Assembly (NCBI GenBank): GCA_029960045.1
Contig: JASCOV010000006.1
Location: 62,001-126,000 of the forward strand
From: Flavobacteriaceae bacterium PS02293
Lineage (GTDB): Bacteria > Bacteroidota > Bacteroidia > Flavobacteriales > Weeksellaceae
Direction: 5' to 3'
DNA length: 64,000 nucleotides
Translations under genes and position numbers: made by a program
The notes under the pieces: generated by a model
Database searches by the model: none
The model's input: only the letters and a program-made list of their open reading frames with translations
What the model was told of the DNA's origin: nothing
Shown here: in pieces, positions 33,786 through 41,919 of the stretch
Layout: every line of letters begins with the position of its first letter
How positions within the stretch are numbered: position 1 is the first letter of the stretch

Positions 33786-34196
33786 TTAATATTCCTCGTC
33801 AGAATGATCAGACGTAAAATTGATTTCGAAAATAATATTAGAACTCACAGGAACTCCATTTTGAATTGCTGGTTTCCATTTTTTCTTGATGCGCTTCATT
33901 GCAAAATTCATATCCTGTTTGAACTCTTCATCAAACTTAACTTTCGGATAGATTTTCAGTTCGCTCATTTTTCCTTTTTCATCAATGGTCAAAACGAAAG
34001 AAAATTTTCCATTCACAGCGTAAGCGGTAATGTCCACATAGGCGTGAACCATTTTCATAAACTCTTTTCGGAAGGCAGTTTGTCCGCCTGGAAATTCGGC
34101 TTTGGAGTCGGAAATGATTTCAGTTTTGGTTGTTTCGGATTGTGAAAAAGCAGTATTGCTTATCAATAAAGTGATTATTAATAGAAAGATTCTCAT
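33786..34196 (-). CDS. Small secreted TonB-C-like domain protein
   Basis: The start is set at 34196, where MRIFLLIITLLISNTAFSQ gives the signal peptide; the frame can extend to 34220. The 136-aa product is essentially one TonB_C-like domain (ITAYAVNGKFSFVLTIDEKGKMSELKIYPKV, then MKRIKKKWKPAIQNGVPVSSNIIFEINF). It is a shorter relative of the downstream protein at 33017-33760 and is likely co-transcribed with it. Confidence 0.83.
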   Translation of the reverse strand: MRIFLLIITLLISNTAFSQSETTKTEIISDSKAEFPGGQTAFRKEFMKMVHAYVDITAYAVNGKFSFVLTIDEKGKMSELKIYPKVKFDEEFKQDMNFAMKRIKKKWKPAIQNGVPVSSNIIFEINFTSDHSDEEY

Positions 34197-34258
34197 TTCA
34201 AAGATTAAAAGTTTCCTCAAATATATTAAAATGACCGTAGAAATAGATTTCGCTTTTA

Positions 34259-35008
34259 TTAATCTTTGCCCGTGTAGAAATTATAATCTTTAATCACAAC
34301 GCTAATGAATTGTCTTTGAGTGAATTGAATCGCATCTGGTTCCAGTTTTAGAATTTCAACAATTCTTTTCGTCAGTCTGTTAATGATTTCACGATCATCG
34401 GATTTCAAGGCTTTTTGGAAATTTTCTTTGATGATTCTCACGTCGTTATCACTTAATAAAATCACTTGCGGAAAAGTTGGAATGTAATCTTCTTTCAACT
34501 GTTCCAAAATTGTGTGGGAAATATTCACATTATTTTTGAGAGAAACAACTGCAGTTCCAGTTGCAATATCGCCCAAACGCTGATTGTTTTTTGAAGCCAG
34601 ACTTGTGATGAATGCCACTAATCCAAAACTGCCAAAAATATCTACCAAACGAAAAATCCAACGCATCAAATAATCTCCGAAACCTGCCTGATAGCCATCG
34701 ATTTTCACGACTTTTATCTTCATTAATTTCTTTCCAAAAGTCTGTCCTTCCATCATACTTTCCAAAACCAAAGTGTAAATATGAATGGGAAATGTGATGA
34801 TGAAAATAAAAGCGCCAACAGACCAGCCATCCATTCCCTGAATAAAATTATCATAATCAAAAAAAGTCCGCATTGCCCAAGAAAGAATAAATACATAAAT
34901 CCCTTTGATAAATGAATCAATAAAAAAAGCCACTATTCTTTCTCCAACGCCAGCCAATGTAAAATTAACATTTACATTTTGTGAGGTATTGATGGCAATT
35001 TGATTCAT
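34259..35008 (-). CDS. RDD family membrane protein
   Basis: A 249-aa inner-membrane protein with the RDD pattern: GERIVAFFIDSFIKGIYVFIL, then FGKKLMKIKVVKIDG and YLMRWIFRLVDIFG, with conserved R and D residues in the membrane segments. A cytoplasmic tail of about 90 aa follows. The function is not settled; some family members act in ion exchange. It stands back-to-back with the SpoIIM-like gene (20 bp between the starts). This pair forms the left end of the MoxR/DUF58 cluster. Confidence 0.9.
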   Translation of the reverse strand: MNQIAINTSQNVNVNFTLAGVGERIVAFFIDSFIKGIYVFILSWAMRTFFDYDNFIQGMDGWSVGAFIFIITFPIHIYTLVLESMMEGQTFGKKLMKIKVVKIDGYQAGFGDYLMRWIFRLVDIFGSFGLVAFITSLASKNNQRLGDIATGTAVVSLKNNVNISHTILEQLKEDYIPTFPQVILLSDNDVRIIKENFQKALKSDDREIINRLTKRIVEILKLEPDAIQFTQRQFISVVIKDYNFYTGKD

Positions 35009-35028
35009 ATTTTTATTATTTTAGCGTT

Positions 35029-36021
35029 ATGAGAGAGGTGGCTTTTATAAAGCAAAATAAAGAAAAATGGTTGGAAACTGAGCAGGTTGTCAATGGAAAA
35101 ATGAAAAAAAATCCAGATGATCTCTCGTCGCTTTACATCAATTTGATTAATGATCTCTCTTTTGCCCAAACCTATTATCCAAAAAGTAAAACCACGGTCT
35201 ATCTCAATTTTCTTTCTTCTCAGATTTTTCAGAAGATTTATAAAACCAAAAGGATTGAGGAGAATCGGATCAAACATTTTTTTACGAGAGAAGTTCCGCT
35301 TACGGTTTATGAATACCGGCGTTATCTTTATTATGCTTTTGTATTTTTTATTTTGTTCGTTGGCATTGGTGTAATTTCTTCTATTTATGATAAAGATTTT
35401 GCAACCTTAATTTTGGGAGAAGGTTACGTGAATCAGACTTTGGAAAATATCAAAAAAGGCGATGCAACAGCGATTTACGGATCTGGTGCAAGCTGGAGCA
35501 CTTCATTAATGATCATCATTAATAATTTGGTTGTTGGTGCGAAACTTTACATCTACGGAATTACTGGCGGTTTGGGAACATTGTACGCATTGATGCAAAA
35601 CAGTATAATGTTGGGCGCGTTTCAGTTTTTCTTCAAAACACATAATGCATTATTAGAAAGTGCGAAGGGAATTTGGTTGCACGGCGTTTTTGAAATCTTC
35701 GGAATGGTGGTAGAAGCTATGGCGGGATTGATTTTAGGCGCTTCGATTTTATTTCCAAAAACTTTATCACGGTTGGAATCATTTAAGCTTGGTTTTAGAA
35801 ATAGTTTTAAAATTTATTTGAGTACAGTTCCCTTTACCATATTTGCCGGATTGATAGAAGGTTTTGTTACAAGATATGCGCAGACAATGCCATTGATTTT
35901 GAACATTATTATCATTTTCGGAACCTTATCTGTTATCGCTTTTTATTATTTTATATATCCTTATATTGTTATCAAAAAACTAAACCAGAATGCAATTATC
36001 TCACAACCGAAAATTCTTTAA
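35029..36021 (+). CDS. SpoIIM-family (stage II sporulation protein M-like) membrane protein
   Basis: A 330-aa inner-membrane protein with a soluble helical start (about 1-95) and five to six membrane segments. The family core IINNLVVGAKLYIYGITGGLGTLYALMQNSIMLG and IWLHGVFEIFGMVVEAMAGLILG matches SpoIIM/DUF95. The organism is not a spore former; in Bacteroidota this gene belongs to the MoxR-DUF58-DUF4129 cluster. The starts of this gene and the divergent RDD gene are only 20 bp apart, so their promoters overlap. Confidence 0.9.
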   Translation: MREVAFIKQNKEKWLETEQVVNGKMKKNPDDLSSLYINLINDLSFAQTYYPKSKTTVYLNFLSSQIFQKIYKTKRIEENRIKHFFTREVPLTVYEYRRYLYYAFVFFILFVGIGVISSIYDKDFATLILGEGYVNQTLENIKKGDATAIYGSGASWSTSLMIIINNLVVGAKLYIYGITGGLGTLYALMQNSIMLGAFQFFFKTHNALLESAKGIWLHGVFEIFGMVVEAMAGLILGASILFPKTLSRLESFKLGFRNSFKIYLSTVPFTIFAGLIEGFVTRYAQTMPLILNIIIIFGTLSVIAFYYFIYPYIVIKKLNQNAIISQPKIL

Positions 36022-36044
36022 TCTGACTATATTTATTTGAATAG

Positions 36045-36821
36045 ATGAGATTTAGAGTTTTCCTTTTTCTAATTTTTTCTTTGTTCGGCACTTTTGCTTT
36101 TTCACAATATGAAGAGGTAGAGGAAGTTGTGATTGTAGATTCGGCTGACACAGAAACTTTTGTGGAATCTGATTCTCTGGTCAAGACCAATTATTCAACA
36201 AATAATGTTCTTTATCCAAAAAACTTTGCTCCAAATTTCAAAAACAAATACAAAGGAGCTGATTTTAACTACGAAGTTTTAAAGCCTAAAGAATCCGTTT
36301 GGGATCTGATCAAAAGAAAAATTGGACAATTATTATCCAAGATTTTTAAAGATATTGATCCTAATAAAGCTGCTAACTATACAAACAATATTTTAAGATT
36401 CTTCGGAATTGCTATTGTTGGATTTTTACTGTATTTTTTGATTCGTTATCTGATGTCAAAAGATGGTAATTTCTTATTTGGAAAAAGGAACAGAAAAATC
36501 AATATTAACAGTCATGACATCGAAGAAAACATCCACGAGATCAACTTTCCTGAAAGAATTTTGCTATTGGAAAAACAACAGGATTACCGTTCAGCAATCC
36601 GATATCATTTTCTTTATTCACTCAAAAAACTGACGGATAAAAACTTCATTAACTGGAATGTGGAAAAAACAAACCGCGATTACCTTAGAGAACTGAAAAA
36701 CAAGAATTTACAAGAGGATTTCAGACGCATCATTTACATTTACGATTACGTCTGGTACGGTGAATTTGACACACAAGAGAAAGATTACCAGCACTTCAAA
36801 ACTTATTTTAATAAATTCTGA
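36045..36821 (+). CDS. DUF4129 domain protein
   Basis: A 258-aa protein with a signal peptide (MRFRVFLFLIFSLFGTFAFSQ), an acidic region, one membrane segment (about 114-134) and a cytoplasmic DUF4129 domain (NFPERILLLEKQQDYRSAIRYHFLYSLKKLTDKNFINWNVEKTNRDYLREL). DUF4129 occurs next to transglutaminase-like and MoxR/DUF58 genes. It lies between the SpoIIM and DUF4350 genes with gaps of 23 and 28 bp. Confidence 0.88.
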   Translation: MRFRVFLFLIFSLFGTFAFSQYEEVEEVVIVDSADTETFVESDSLVKTNYSTNNVLYPKNFAPNFKNKYKGADFNYEVLKPKESVWDLIKRKIGQLLSKIFKDIDPNKAANYTNNILRFFGIAIVGFLLYFLIRYLMSKDGNFLFGKRNRKININSHDIEENIHEINFPERILLLEKQQDYRSAIRYHFLYSLKKLTDKNFINWNVEKTNRDYLRELKNKNLQEDFRRIIYIYDYVWYGEFDTQEKDYQHFKTYFNKF

Positions 36822-36849
36822 TAAAATCAATTGACCAAGTAAAAAAATA

Positions 36850-38019
36850 ATGAACAAAAATTTCAAAATATACGCTGCTATTTTCATCATCATTCTGATT
36901 GTGGTGGCTATGTTTGGGATGAACAAAAAGCCTGTTCTGGATTGGCGAAAGAATTACAATATTGAGAAAAAAACACCTTTTGGACTTTATATTTTTGATC
37001 AGGAATCTAATAAATTATTCAATAATAAATTAGAAAAAGTAGGTGTTTCACCTTACAATTATTATGAGAAAAATAATCAAAAAAAGCCTCATAATATCTT
37101 GATCATTCAAAAAGAGTTGGATGAGGTTTCTTGGGAGTATATTATGGATGAGGTTTCTTATGGTTCCGACGTGATTTGGTTTACAGACAAAACGACGGCG
37201 GCATTGAGAGACACTTTAGGTTTCAGATTCAAAACAGTAAGTTATGAAAAAAGTTATCTTCTGCAATTGACCGATAAAAAACTGACTAACAACAGATTAT
37301 TAATTGACAAATCTCCTGACAACAAAGGTTTTTCTTACATCAGAAATGACATCGAAGTTCTTGGAAAAACAATGCGTAAGGAAAATAATAATCAGACTTC
37401 TATCAATGTAGATTTTATCAAAGTTCCTTTTGGGGAAGGTCATTTTTACATTCATTCCGAGCCTTTGGTTTTGACAAATTATTATCTTTTGAATTCAAAA
37501 AACAACTATTTAGATAGCGTTTTGTCTTATTTGCCAAATCGGGAAACTGTTTGGTTTATGGACAATGATGCGCCTTTATCAATGTCTCCGCTGAGATTTA
37601 TTCACAGCAATCCTCCACTCAAATATGCTTGGTATTTATTGCTTTTTGGATTGATAGTTTTTGTTATTTTCAATGCGAAAAGAAAGCAAAGAATCGTTCC
37701 AATTACTGAACCTTTGAAAAATACTTCGGTAGAATTTATCAGAAGTATTGGGAATCTCTATTTACAGGAAGGTGATTTCCACGAGATGATGGCAAAAAAA
37801 GCACAATACTTTTTGAATAAAATCAGAATGGATCTGATGATTGACACTCACAATCTCGATGAGCAATTCATCAATAAACTCCATTTAAAAACCGGAAAAA
37901 ATATAGAACTAATAACTGAAGCTGTAGAACTCGTCAAAAAAGGACAAGATCCGTATGCAAGCGTGATGAAGGAAGATTTGATAAGGATGAATAAATTGTT
38001 GGACGATATTTTGAAATGA
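36850..38019 (+). CDS. DUF4350 domain protein
   Basis: A 389-aa protein with an N-terminal membrane anchor (about 5-21), a large exported DUF4350-type domain (about 30-255, including VIWFTDKTTAALRD and GEGHFYIHSEPLVLTNYYLL), a second membrane segment (about 262-280) and a cytoplasmic tail of about 110 aa. In relatives it is followed directly by the MoxR ATPase gene. Here the two are separated by about 780 bp that hold the RAYT transposase locus. Confidence 0.88.
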   Translation: MNKNFKIYAAIFIIILIVVAMFGMNKKPVLDWRKNYNIEKKTPFGLYIFDQESNKLFNNKLEKVGVSPYNYYEKNNQKKPHNILIIQKELDEVSWEYIMDEVSYGSDVIWFTDKTTAALRDTLGFRFKTVSYEKSYLLQLTDKKLTNNRLLIDKSPDNKGFSYIRNDIEVLGKTMRKENNNQTSINVDFIKVPFGEGHFYIHSEPLVLTNYYLLNSKNNYLDSVLSYLPNRETVWFMDNDAPLSMSPLRFIHSNPPLKYAWYLLLFGLIVFVIFNAKRKQRIVPITEPLKNTSVEFIRSIGNLYLQEGDFHEMMAKKAQYFLNKIRMDLMIDTHNLDEQFINKLHLKTGKNIELITEAVELVKKGQDPYASVMKEDLIRMNKLLDDILK

Positions 38020-38030
38020 TAAGAAGTATC

Positions 38031-38169
38031 GCTCCTACGGAGCTCAGGCTTTTTTAGGTGAATTTTGCCTACAAACATTTTGCTCCGTAGGAGCAAAATA
38101 AAGGAAAGTTCCGTAGGAACGAAATGTTTGTAGCAACGAATCACAATTTAATTTCAGCTCCATAGGAGC
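38031..38169. repeat. Cluster of four REP-like palindromes upstream of the RAYT gene
   Basis: Four 13-bp palindromes: GCTCCTACGGAGC (38031-38043), GCTCCGTAGGAGC (38082-38094), GTTCCGTAGGAAC (38108-38120) and GCTCCATAGGAGC (38157-38169). The second and third are joined by copies of ACAAACATTTyGCTCC in opposite orientation. Two more lie downstream of the transposase gene. This is the arrangement of REP elements served by a RAYT enzyme. Confidence 0.8.
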
Positions 38170-38170
38170 G

Positions 38171-38242
38171 ACACAAAAACACAAAAACACAAAAACACAA
38201 AAACACAAAAACACAAAAACACAAAAACACAAAAACACAAAA
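38171..38242 (+). repeat. Octanucleotide tandem repeat (ACACAAAA)9 abutting a start codon
   Basis: Nine perfect copies of the 8-mer ACACAAAA occupy 38171-38242. The last A is the first base of the ATG of the RAYT gene. The array replaces the whole 5' leader, so a change in copy number alters the spacing between promoter and start codon but not the reading frame. Such perfect arrays change length easily by slippage. Confidence 0.95.
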
Positions 38243-38709
38243 TGGCAAATACGTACATTCAAATTTATATTCAATTTGTTTTCGCTGTACAAGGAAGACA
38301 GAATTTGATTCATACATCAAAAAGAGAATTGTTACAAAAATATATTTCAGGAATCATTAAAAATAATAACCAAAAATTATTGTCAATCTATGCAAATCCT
38401 GACCACATTCATCTTCTGATTGGATTTAGTAGTTTGAATTTTAAAATTCCGGATTTGATTCGGGATATAAAATCAAATTCTTCTAAATTTATCAATGAAG
38501 AAAATTGGTTTGATGGAAAATTTAACTGGCAGGAAGGTTATGGGGCGTTTTCATATTCGAAAAGTCAGATTGATAAAGTGGTTAATTATATTAATAATCA
38601 AGAAGAACATCATAAAAAGAAAAGTTTTAAAGAAGAATATCTTGAGCTTTTGAATAAATTTGAAATACAATATGAAGAAAAATATTTATTTGAATTTTAT
38701 AACGATTAA
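38242..38709 (+). CDS. REP-associated tyrosine transposase (RAYT, IS200/IS605-like Y1 family)
   Basis: A 155-aa single-strand DNA transposase. The HUH metal site is H55-I-H57 in NPDHIHLLIGF, and the probable nucleophile is Y116 in VVNYINNQEEHHKKK. The flanking motifs WQEGYGAFSYSKSQ and EYLELLNKFEIQYEEKYLFEF are family hallmarks. It is intact. There is no tnpB or omega-RNA-like region next to it. Six REP-like palindromes surround it, the expected substrates. It is inserted between the DUF4350 and MoxR genes without breaking either. Confidence 0.92.
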   Translation: MANTYIQIYIQFVFAVQGRQNLIHTSKRELLQKYISGIIKNNNQKLLSIYANPDHIHLLIGFSSLNFKIPDLIRDIKSNSSKFINEENWFDGKFNWQEGYGAFSYSKSQIDKVVNYINNQEEHHKKKSFKEEYLELLNKFEIQYEEKYLFEFYND

Positions 38710-38715
38710 AGTGTC

Positions 38716-38778
38716 GCTCCTACGGAGCTTTGCTAAGAAAATAAATTAATAGCTACAAACATTTCGCTCCTATAGAGC
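38716..38778. repeat. Two REP-like palindromes downstream of the RAYT gene
   Basis: GCTCCTACGGAGC (38716-38728) and the imperfect GCTCCTATAGAGC (38766-38778), the second preceded by ACAAACATTTC as in the upstream cluster. The first is identical to the leftmost palindrome at 38031, so these two bracket the locus. Confidence 0.8.
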
Positions 38779-38802
38779 TCGCAATAAATAAATAACCAAT
38801 TT

Positions 38803-39798
38803 ATGGAAGAACAATACCAAGACAAAGCCCCCGAATTCCAGTCAAGGCTGGATATGACGGACTTACGAAATAATCTCGAACGTGTAAAAGCAGAAATTGC
38901 AAAAGTGATCGTCGGTCAGGAAAATATGATTGAACATTTGTTGGTAGCGCTTTTGTCAAACGGACACGTTTTGATAGAAGGCGTTCCAGGCGTTGCAAAA
39001 ACCATTACAGCAAAATTATTGGCAAAAACCATTTCTGTGGATTTCAGCAGAATACAGTTCACGCCGGATTTGATGCCATCAGATATTTTGGGAACATCGG
39101 TTTTCAATGTGAAAGAAGCGGATTTCAAATTTAAAAAAGGACCTATTTTTTCGAATTTTATTTTGATTGATGAAATCAACCGTTCGCCAGCAAAAACCCA
39201 ATCCGCTTTGTTTGAAGTGATGGAAGAGCAACAAATCACGATGGACGGCGTAAAATATCAGATGGAAGAACCATTCTTAGTTGTGGCGACTCAAAATCCA
39301 ATTGAACACGAGGGAACTTACAGATTGCCGGAAGCGCAACTCGACCGTTTTCTTTTCAAAATTGAAGTCGGTTATCCAAATCTGGAGCAGGAAATTGAAA
39401 TCATTAAAAACCAACACAACAACAGATTAGAAGACAAAACGGATGTTGTGCAAACCGTGATTTCCGGACAGCAATTGAAGCAATATCAGCAGTTGGTAAA
39501 GGAAATCATTGTTGAACAAAACCTGCTGGAATACATTGCAAAAATCATCGTCAATACAAGAGAAAATCAATTTTTATATTTAGGCGCTTCTCCAAGAGCA
39601 AGTTTGGCTTTGTTGACAGCGAGCAAAGCTTTTGCCGCAATCCGAGGTCGTGATTTTGTAACACCGGAAGATATTAAAGAAGCGTCGTTTGCAGTTTTGA
39701 GACACAGAATTATTGTTTCCCCAGAACGCGAAATGGAAGGTTTGACAGCAGATGAAATTATCAGACAAATCTTAGAAAGTATCGAAGTTCCAAGGTAA
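38803..39798 (+). CDS. MoxR-family AAA+ ATPase
   Basis: A 331-aa ATPase with Walker A EGVPGVAKT (about 59-67), Walker B NFILIDEINR, sensor-1 VVATQNPIEHEGTY and the LDRF region. MoxR proteins act as chaperones that help mature or insert partner proteins, typically the VWA or DUF58 protein encoded next to them. The DUF58 gene follows after about 157 bp of repeat DNA. Regulation is probably changed by the RAYT locus inserted upstream. Confidence 0.95.
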   Translation: MEEQYQDKAPEFQSRLDMTDLRNNLERVKAEIAKVIVGQENMIEHLLVALLSNGHVLIEGVPGVAKTITAKLLAKTISVDFSRIQFTPDLMPSDILGTSVFNVKEADFKFKKGPIFSNFILIDEINRSPAKTQSALFEVMEEQQITMDGVKYQMEEPFLVVATQNPIEHEGTYRLPEAQLDRFLFKIEVGYPNLEQEIEIIKNQHNNRLEDKTDVVQTVISGQQLKQYQQLVKEIIVEQNLLEYIAKIIVNTRENQFLYLGASPRASLALLTASKAFAAIRGRDFVTPEDIKEASFAVLRHRIIVSPEREMEGLTADEIIRQILESIEVPR

Positions 39799-39822
39799 AT
39801 AAACGACAAAAATAATTGGAAA

Positions 39823-39918
39823 TCCTTCGACTCCGCTCAGGATGACATCTCTCTAAGCACTTAAATCACTGTCAGGCTGAGCATTTCGACAGGCTCAATA
39901 TAAACTTAGTCGAAGCCT
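39823..39918. repeat. Dispersed intergenic repeat with TGTCA...TTCGAC arms
   Basis: TTCGACTCCGCTCAGGATGACA (about 39828-39849) is followed by an inverted partner TGTCAGGCTGAGC ... GTCGAAG that can pair with it over a long hairpin. A copy of the same family lies at 44648-44671. Such sequences are widespread in flavobacterial genomes and carry no gene. It sits between the MoxR and DUF58 genes. Confidence 0.65.
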
Positions 39919-39955
39919 TCTGATAACAAACTATTGAATTCCATAATTAACTAAA

Positions 39956-41287
39956 GTGAAAATATTAAAACAATTATATATCAATAACAAATTCTTCTTC
40001 GCTCTTTTCGGCGTTGGAATCTGTTATGTTTTAGCATTTTTCTTTCCGATGATGATGTGGATTGCCAATTCATTATTGATTTTTGTTTTGGTGTTGACGG
40101 CAGTTGATGGATTGATTCTTTTCATTAATAAAGAAGGCATCAACGCACAAAGAATTTTACCCGAAAAATTATCAAACGGCGACGAAAACTCTGTGAAAGT
40201 TGATATTAGAAATAATTATAATTTTAATATCAATACAAAAATCATTGACGAAATTCCCTTTCAATTTCAGAAAAGAGATTTCCTAATTAAGAAAGATATT
40301 GAAAGCGGAAACAACACCTATTTGGAATATATTCTCGAACCAAAGGAACGTGGTGAGTATAGTTTTGGAAATCTGAATATTTATGTCAATTCGCCAATTG
40401 GTTTGGTTTCCAGAAGATTTACTTTTCAGAAAGATGCGAAGTTGGCAAGTTATCCGTCGTTCATCCATCTCAGAAAATATGAATTGATGGCGCTTCAAAA
40501 CGAATTTATGTTGGGTGGAATCAAGAAAATCAGAAAGCTTGGACATACGATGGAATTTGAGCAAATTCGGGATTATGTTCAGGGCGATGACATCAGAAGT
40601 ATCAATTGGAAAGCAACTTCAAAATCCAGCAAATTGATGGTCAATCAGTTTCAGGACGAAAAGTCTCAGCGAATCATAATGTTGATAGACAAAGGCAGAA
40701 CGATGAAAATGCCTTTCAATGGATTGAGTTTATTAGATTATTCCATTAACGCAACGATGGCTTTGTCACACATTATTTTGAAGAAAGGCGACCGAGCCGG
40801 AATGATGACTTTCTCCAAAAAACCTGAAAATAAAGTCGTTGCAGATAACAAATCCGGTCAACTAAAAAAGATTTCGGAAGCACTTTATAATGTTCAAACT
40901 AACTTTTTCGAAAGCGATTTTGGAAGACTCTATCAGGAAACAAAATTTCATCTGAATCAAAGAAGTTTGGTCTTATTATTCACGAATTTCGAAACGTTAG
41001 ATGGACTGAATCGCCAGATGAAATATCTGAGAGGAATTGCCAAAAACCATCTTCTAGTCGTTATATTTTTCAAAAATTCTGAAGTTCAAAAACTGTTGAA
41101 TACCAATCCGGAAAATATGCAGGAAATCTATGACGAAATCATTGCAGAAAAATTCGAGTTTGAGAAGAAATTAATTATTCAGGAACTCAGAAAATATGGA
41201 ATTTATAGCATTTATACATTGCCGGAAAACCTCAACATAGATGTCATCAATAAATATCTGGAGATAAAAGCAAGAGGAATTTTGTAA
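39956..41287 (+). CDS. DUF58 domain protein (VWA-like), partner of MoxR
   Basis: A 443-aa protein starting at GTG 39956. Two N-terminal membrane segments (about 13-50), an exported beta-rich region, then the DUF58 core: LGHTMEFEQIRDYVQGDDIRSINWKATSKSSKLMVNQF, and a von Willebrand A-like end with the metal site near RIIMLIDKGRTM (the usual DxSxS is altered to DKGRT). It is thought to work with MoxR in envelope or stress functions. It is the last gene of the cluster that starts at 35029. Confidence 0.92.
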   Translation: MKILKQLYINNKFFFALFGVGICYVLAFFFPMMMWIANSLLIFVLVLTAVDGLILFINKEGINAQRILPEKLSNGDENSVKVDIRNNYNFNINTKIIDEIPFQFQKRDFLIKKDIESGNNTYLEYILEPKERGEYSFGNLNIYVNSPIGLVSRRFTFQKDAKLASYPSFIHLRKYELMALQNEFMLGGIKKIRKLGHTMEFEQIRDYVQGDDIRSINWKATSKSSKLMVNQFQDEKSQRIIMLIDKGRTMKMPFNGLSLLDYSINATMALSHIILKKGDRAGMMTFSKKPENKVVADNKSGQLKKISEALYNVQTNFFESDFGRLYQETKFHLNQRSLVLLFTNFETLDGLNRQMKYLRGIAKNHLLVVIFFKNSEVQKLLNTNPENMQEIYDEIIAEKFEFEKKLIIQELRKYGIYSIYTLPENLNIDVINKYLEIKARGIL

Positions 41288-41400
41288 ATTTGAATTTAAT
41301 TACAAATCTTATTTGAACGAAGTGGCTTTGTGAACATAAAACATTGAATTATTAAAAAAACTTTGTGCGCTTCGTGTTCAATAAATAATAAAATCTTAAA

Positions 41401-41823
41401 ATGAAAATTACACTCAATAGAATCAACGACGATTTCCTTTTCGAATGTTCCAATGAACAGGGAAATTCTATTTTACTCGATAATACAACTTTACCAGGAG
41501 CAAAAGGAGTTTCTCCAATGCAATCTGTTTTAATGGCGGTAGCAGGTTGTAGCGGAATTGATGTCGTTTCGATTCTAAAAAAACAACGTCAAACAATCAC
41601 AGATTTCAAAGCGGAAGTGGAAGGCGAAAGAGTTCAGGTAGATGATGCAAAACCTTTCAAATCCATCAAAGTGAAATTTTTCCTCGAAGGCGAAATCGAC
41701 CCGAAAAAAGCAAAAAAAGCATCGGAATTATCTTTCGAAAAATATTGTTCGGTTTCCAAGACGTTAGAACCAAATGTTGAAATCTCTTATGAAGTCAGCG
41801 TGAATGGAGAAGTCGTGCAATAG
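41401..41823 (+). CDS. OsmC family protein
   Basis: A 140-aa protein of the OsmC/Ohr superfamily, thiol peroxidases that reduce organic hydroperoxides. The catalytic cysteines are the Cys in AVAGCSGIDVVSIL (about 49) and the Cys in FEKYCSVSKTLEPN (about 120). The conserved Glu/Arg surroundings are typical. It stands alone, with about 110 bp of AT-rich leader and no clear promoter box. Confidence 0.92.
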   Translation: MKITLNRINDDFLFECSNEQGNSILLDNTTLPGAKGVSPMQSVLMAVAGCSGIDVVSILKKQRQTITDFKAEVEGERVQVDDAKPFKSIKVKFFLEGEIDPKKAKKASELSFEKYCSVSKTLEPNVEISYEVSVNGEVVQ

Positions 41824-41919
41824 AGTTTGAGAGTGGGAGAGTTTGAGTGTCAGAGTGTACTGGAATTTGAGAAAATTCAAAAAACTCCCCTAAACTCTAA
41901 CACACTCCAACGCCCCAAC

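Noticed and set aside
29751..34196. True TonB energy transducers at 29751, 33017 and 33786
   Set aside because: They have signal peptides or lipoboxes but no membrane anchor or proline-rich spacer; only the C-terminal fold resembles TonB.
35029..36021. Evidence for sporulation
   Set aside because: SpoIIM-like proteins occur in non-spore-forming Bacteroidota within the MoxR/DUF58 cluster; no other sporulation gene is present.
38171..38242. CRISPR array
   Set aside because: The 8-bp units are contiguous with no spacers and there are no cas genes.
38044..38313. Minus-strand ORF with CVFVFLCF repeats
   Set aside because: It is the translation of the (ACACAAAA)9 array and flanking palindromes read backwards, with no start context or family.
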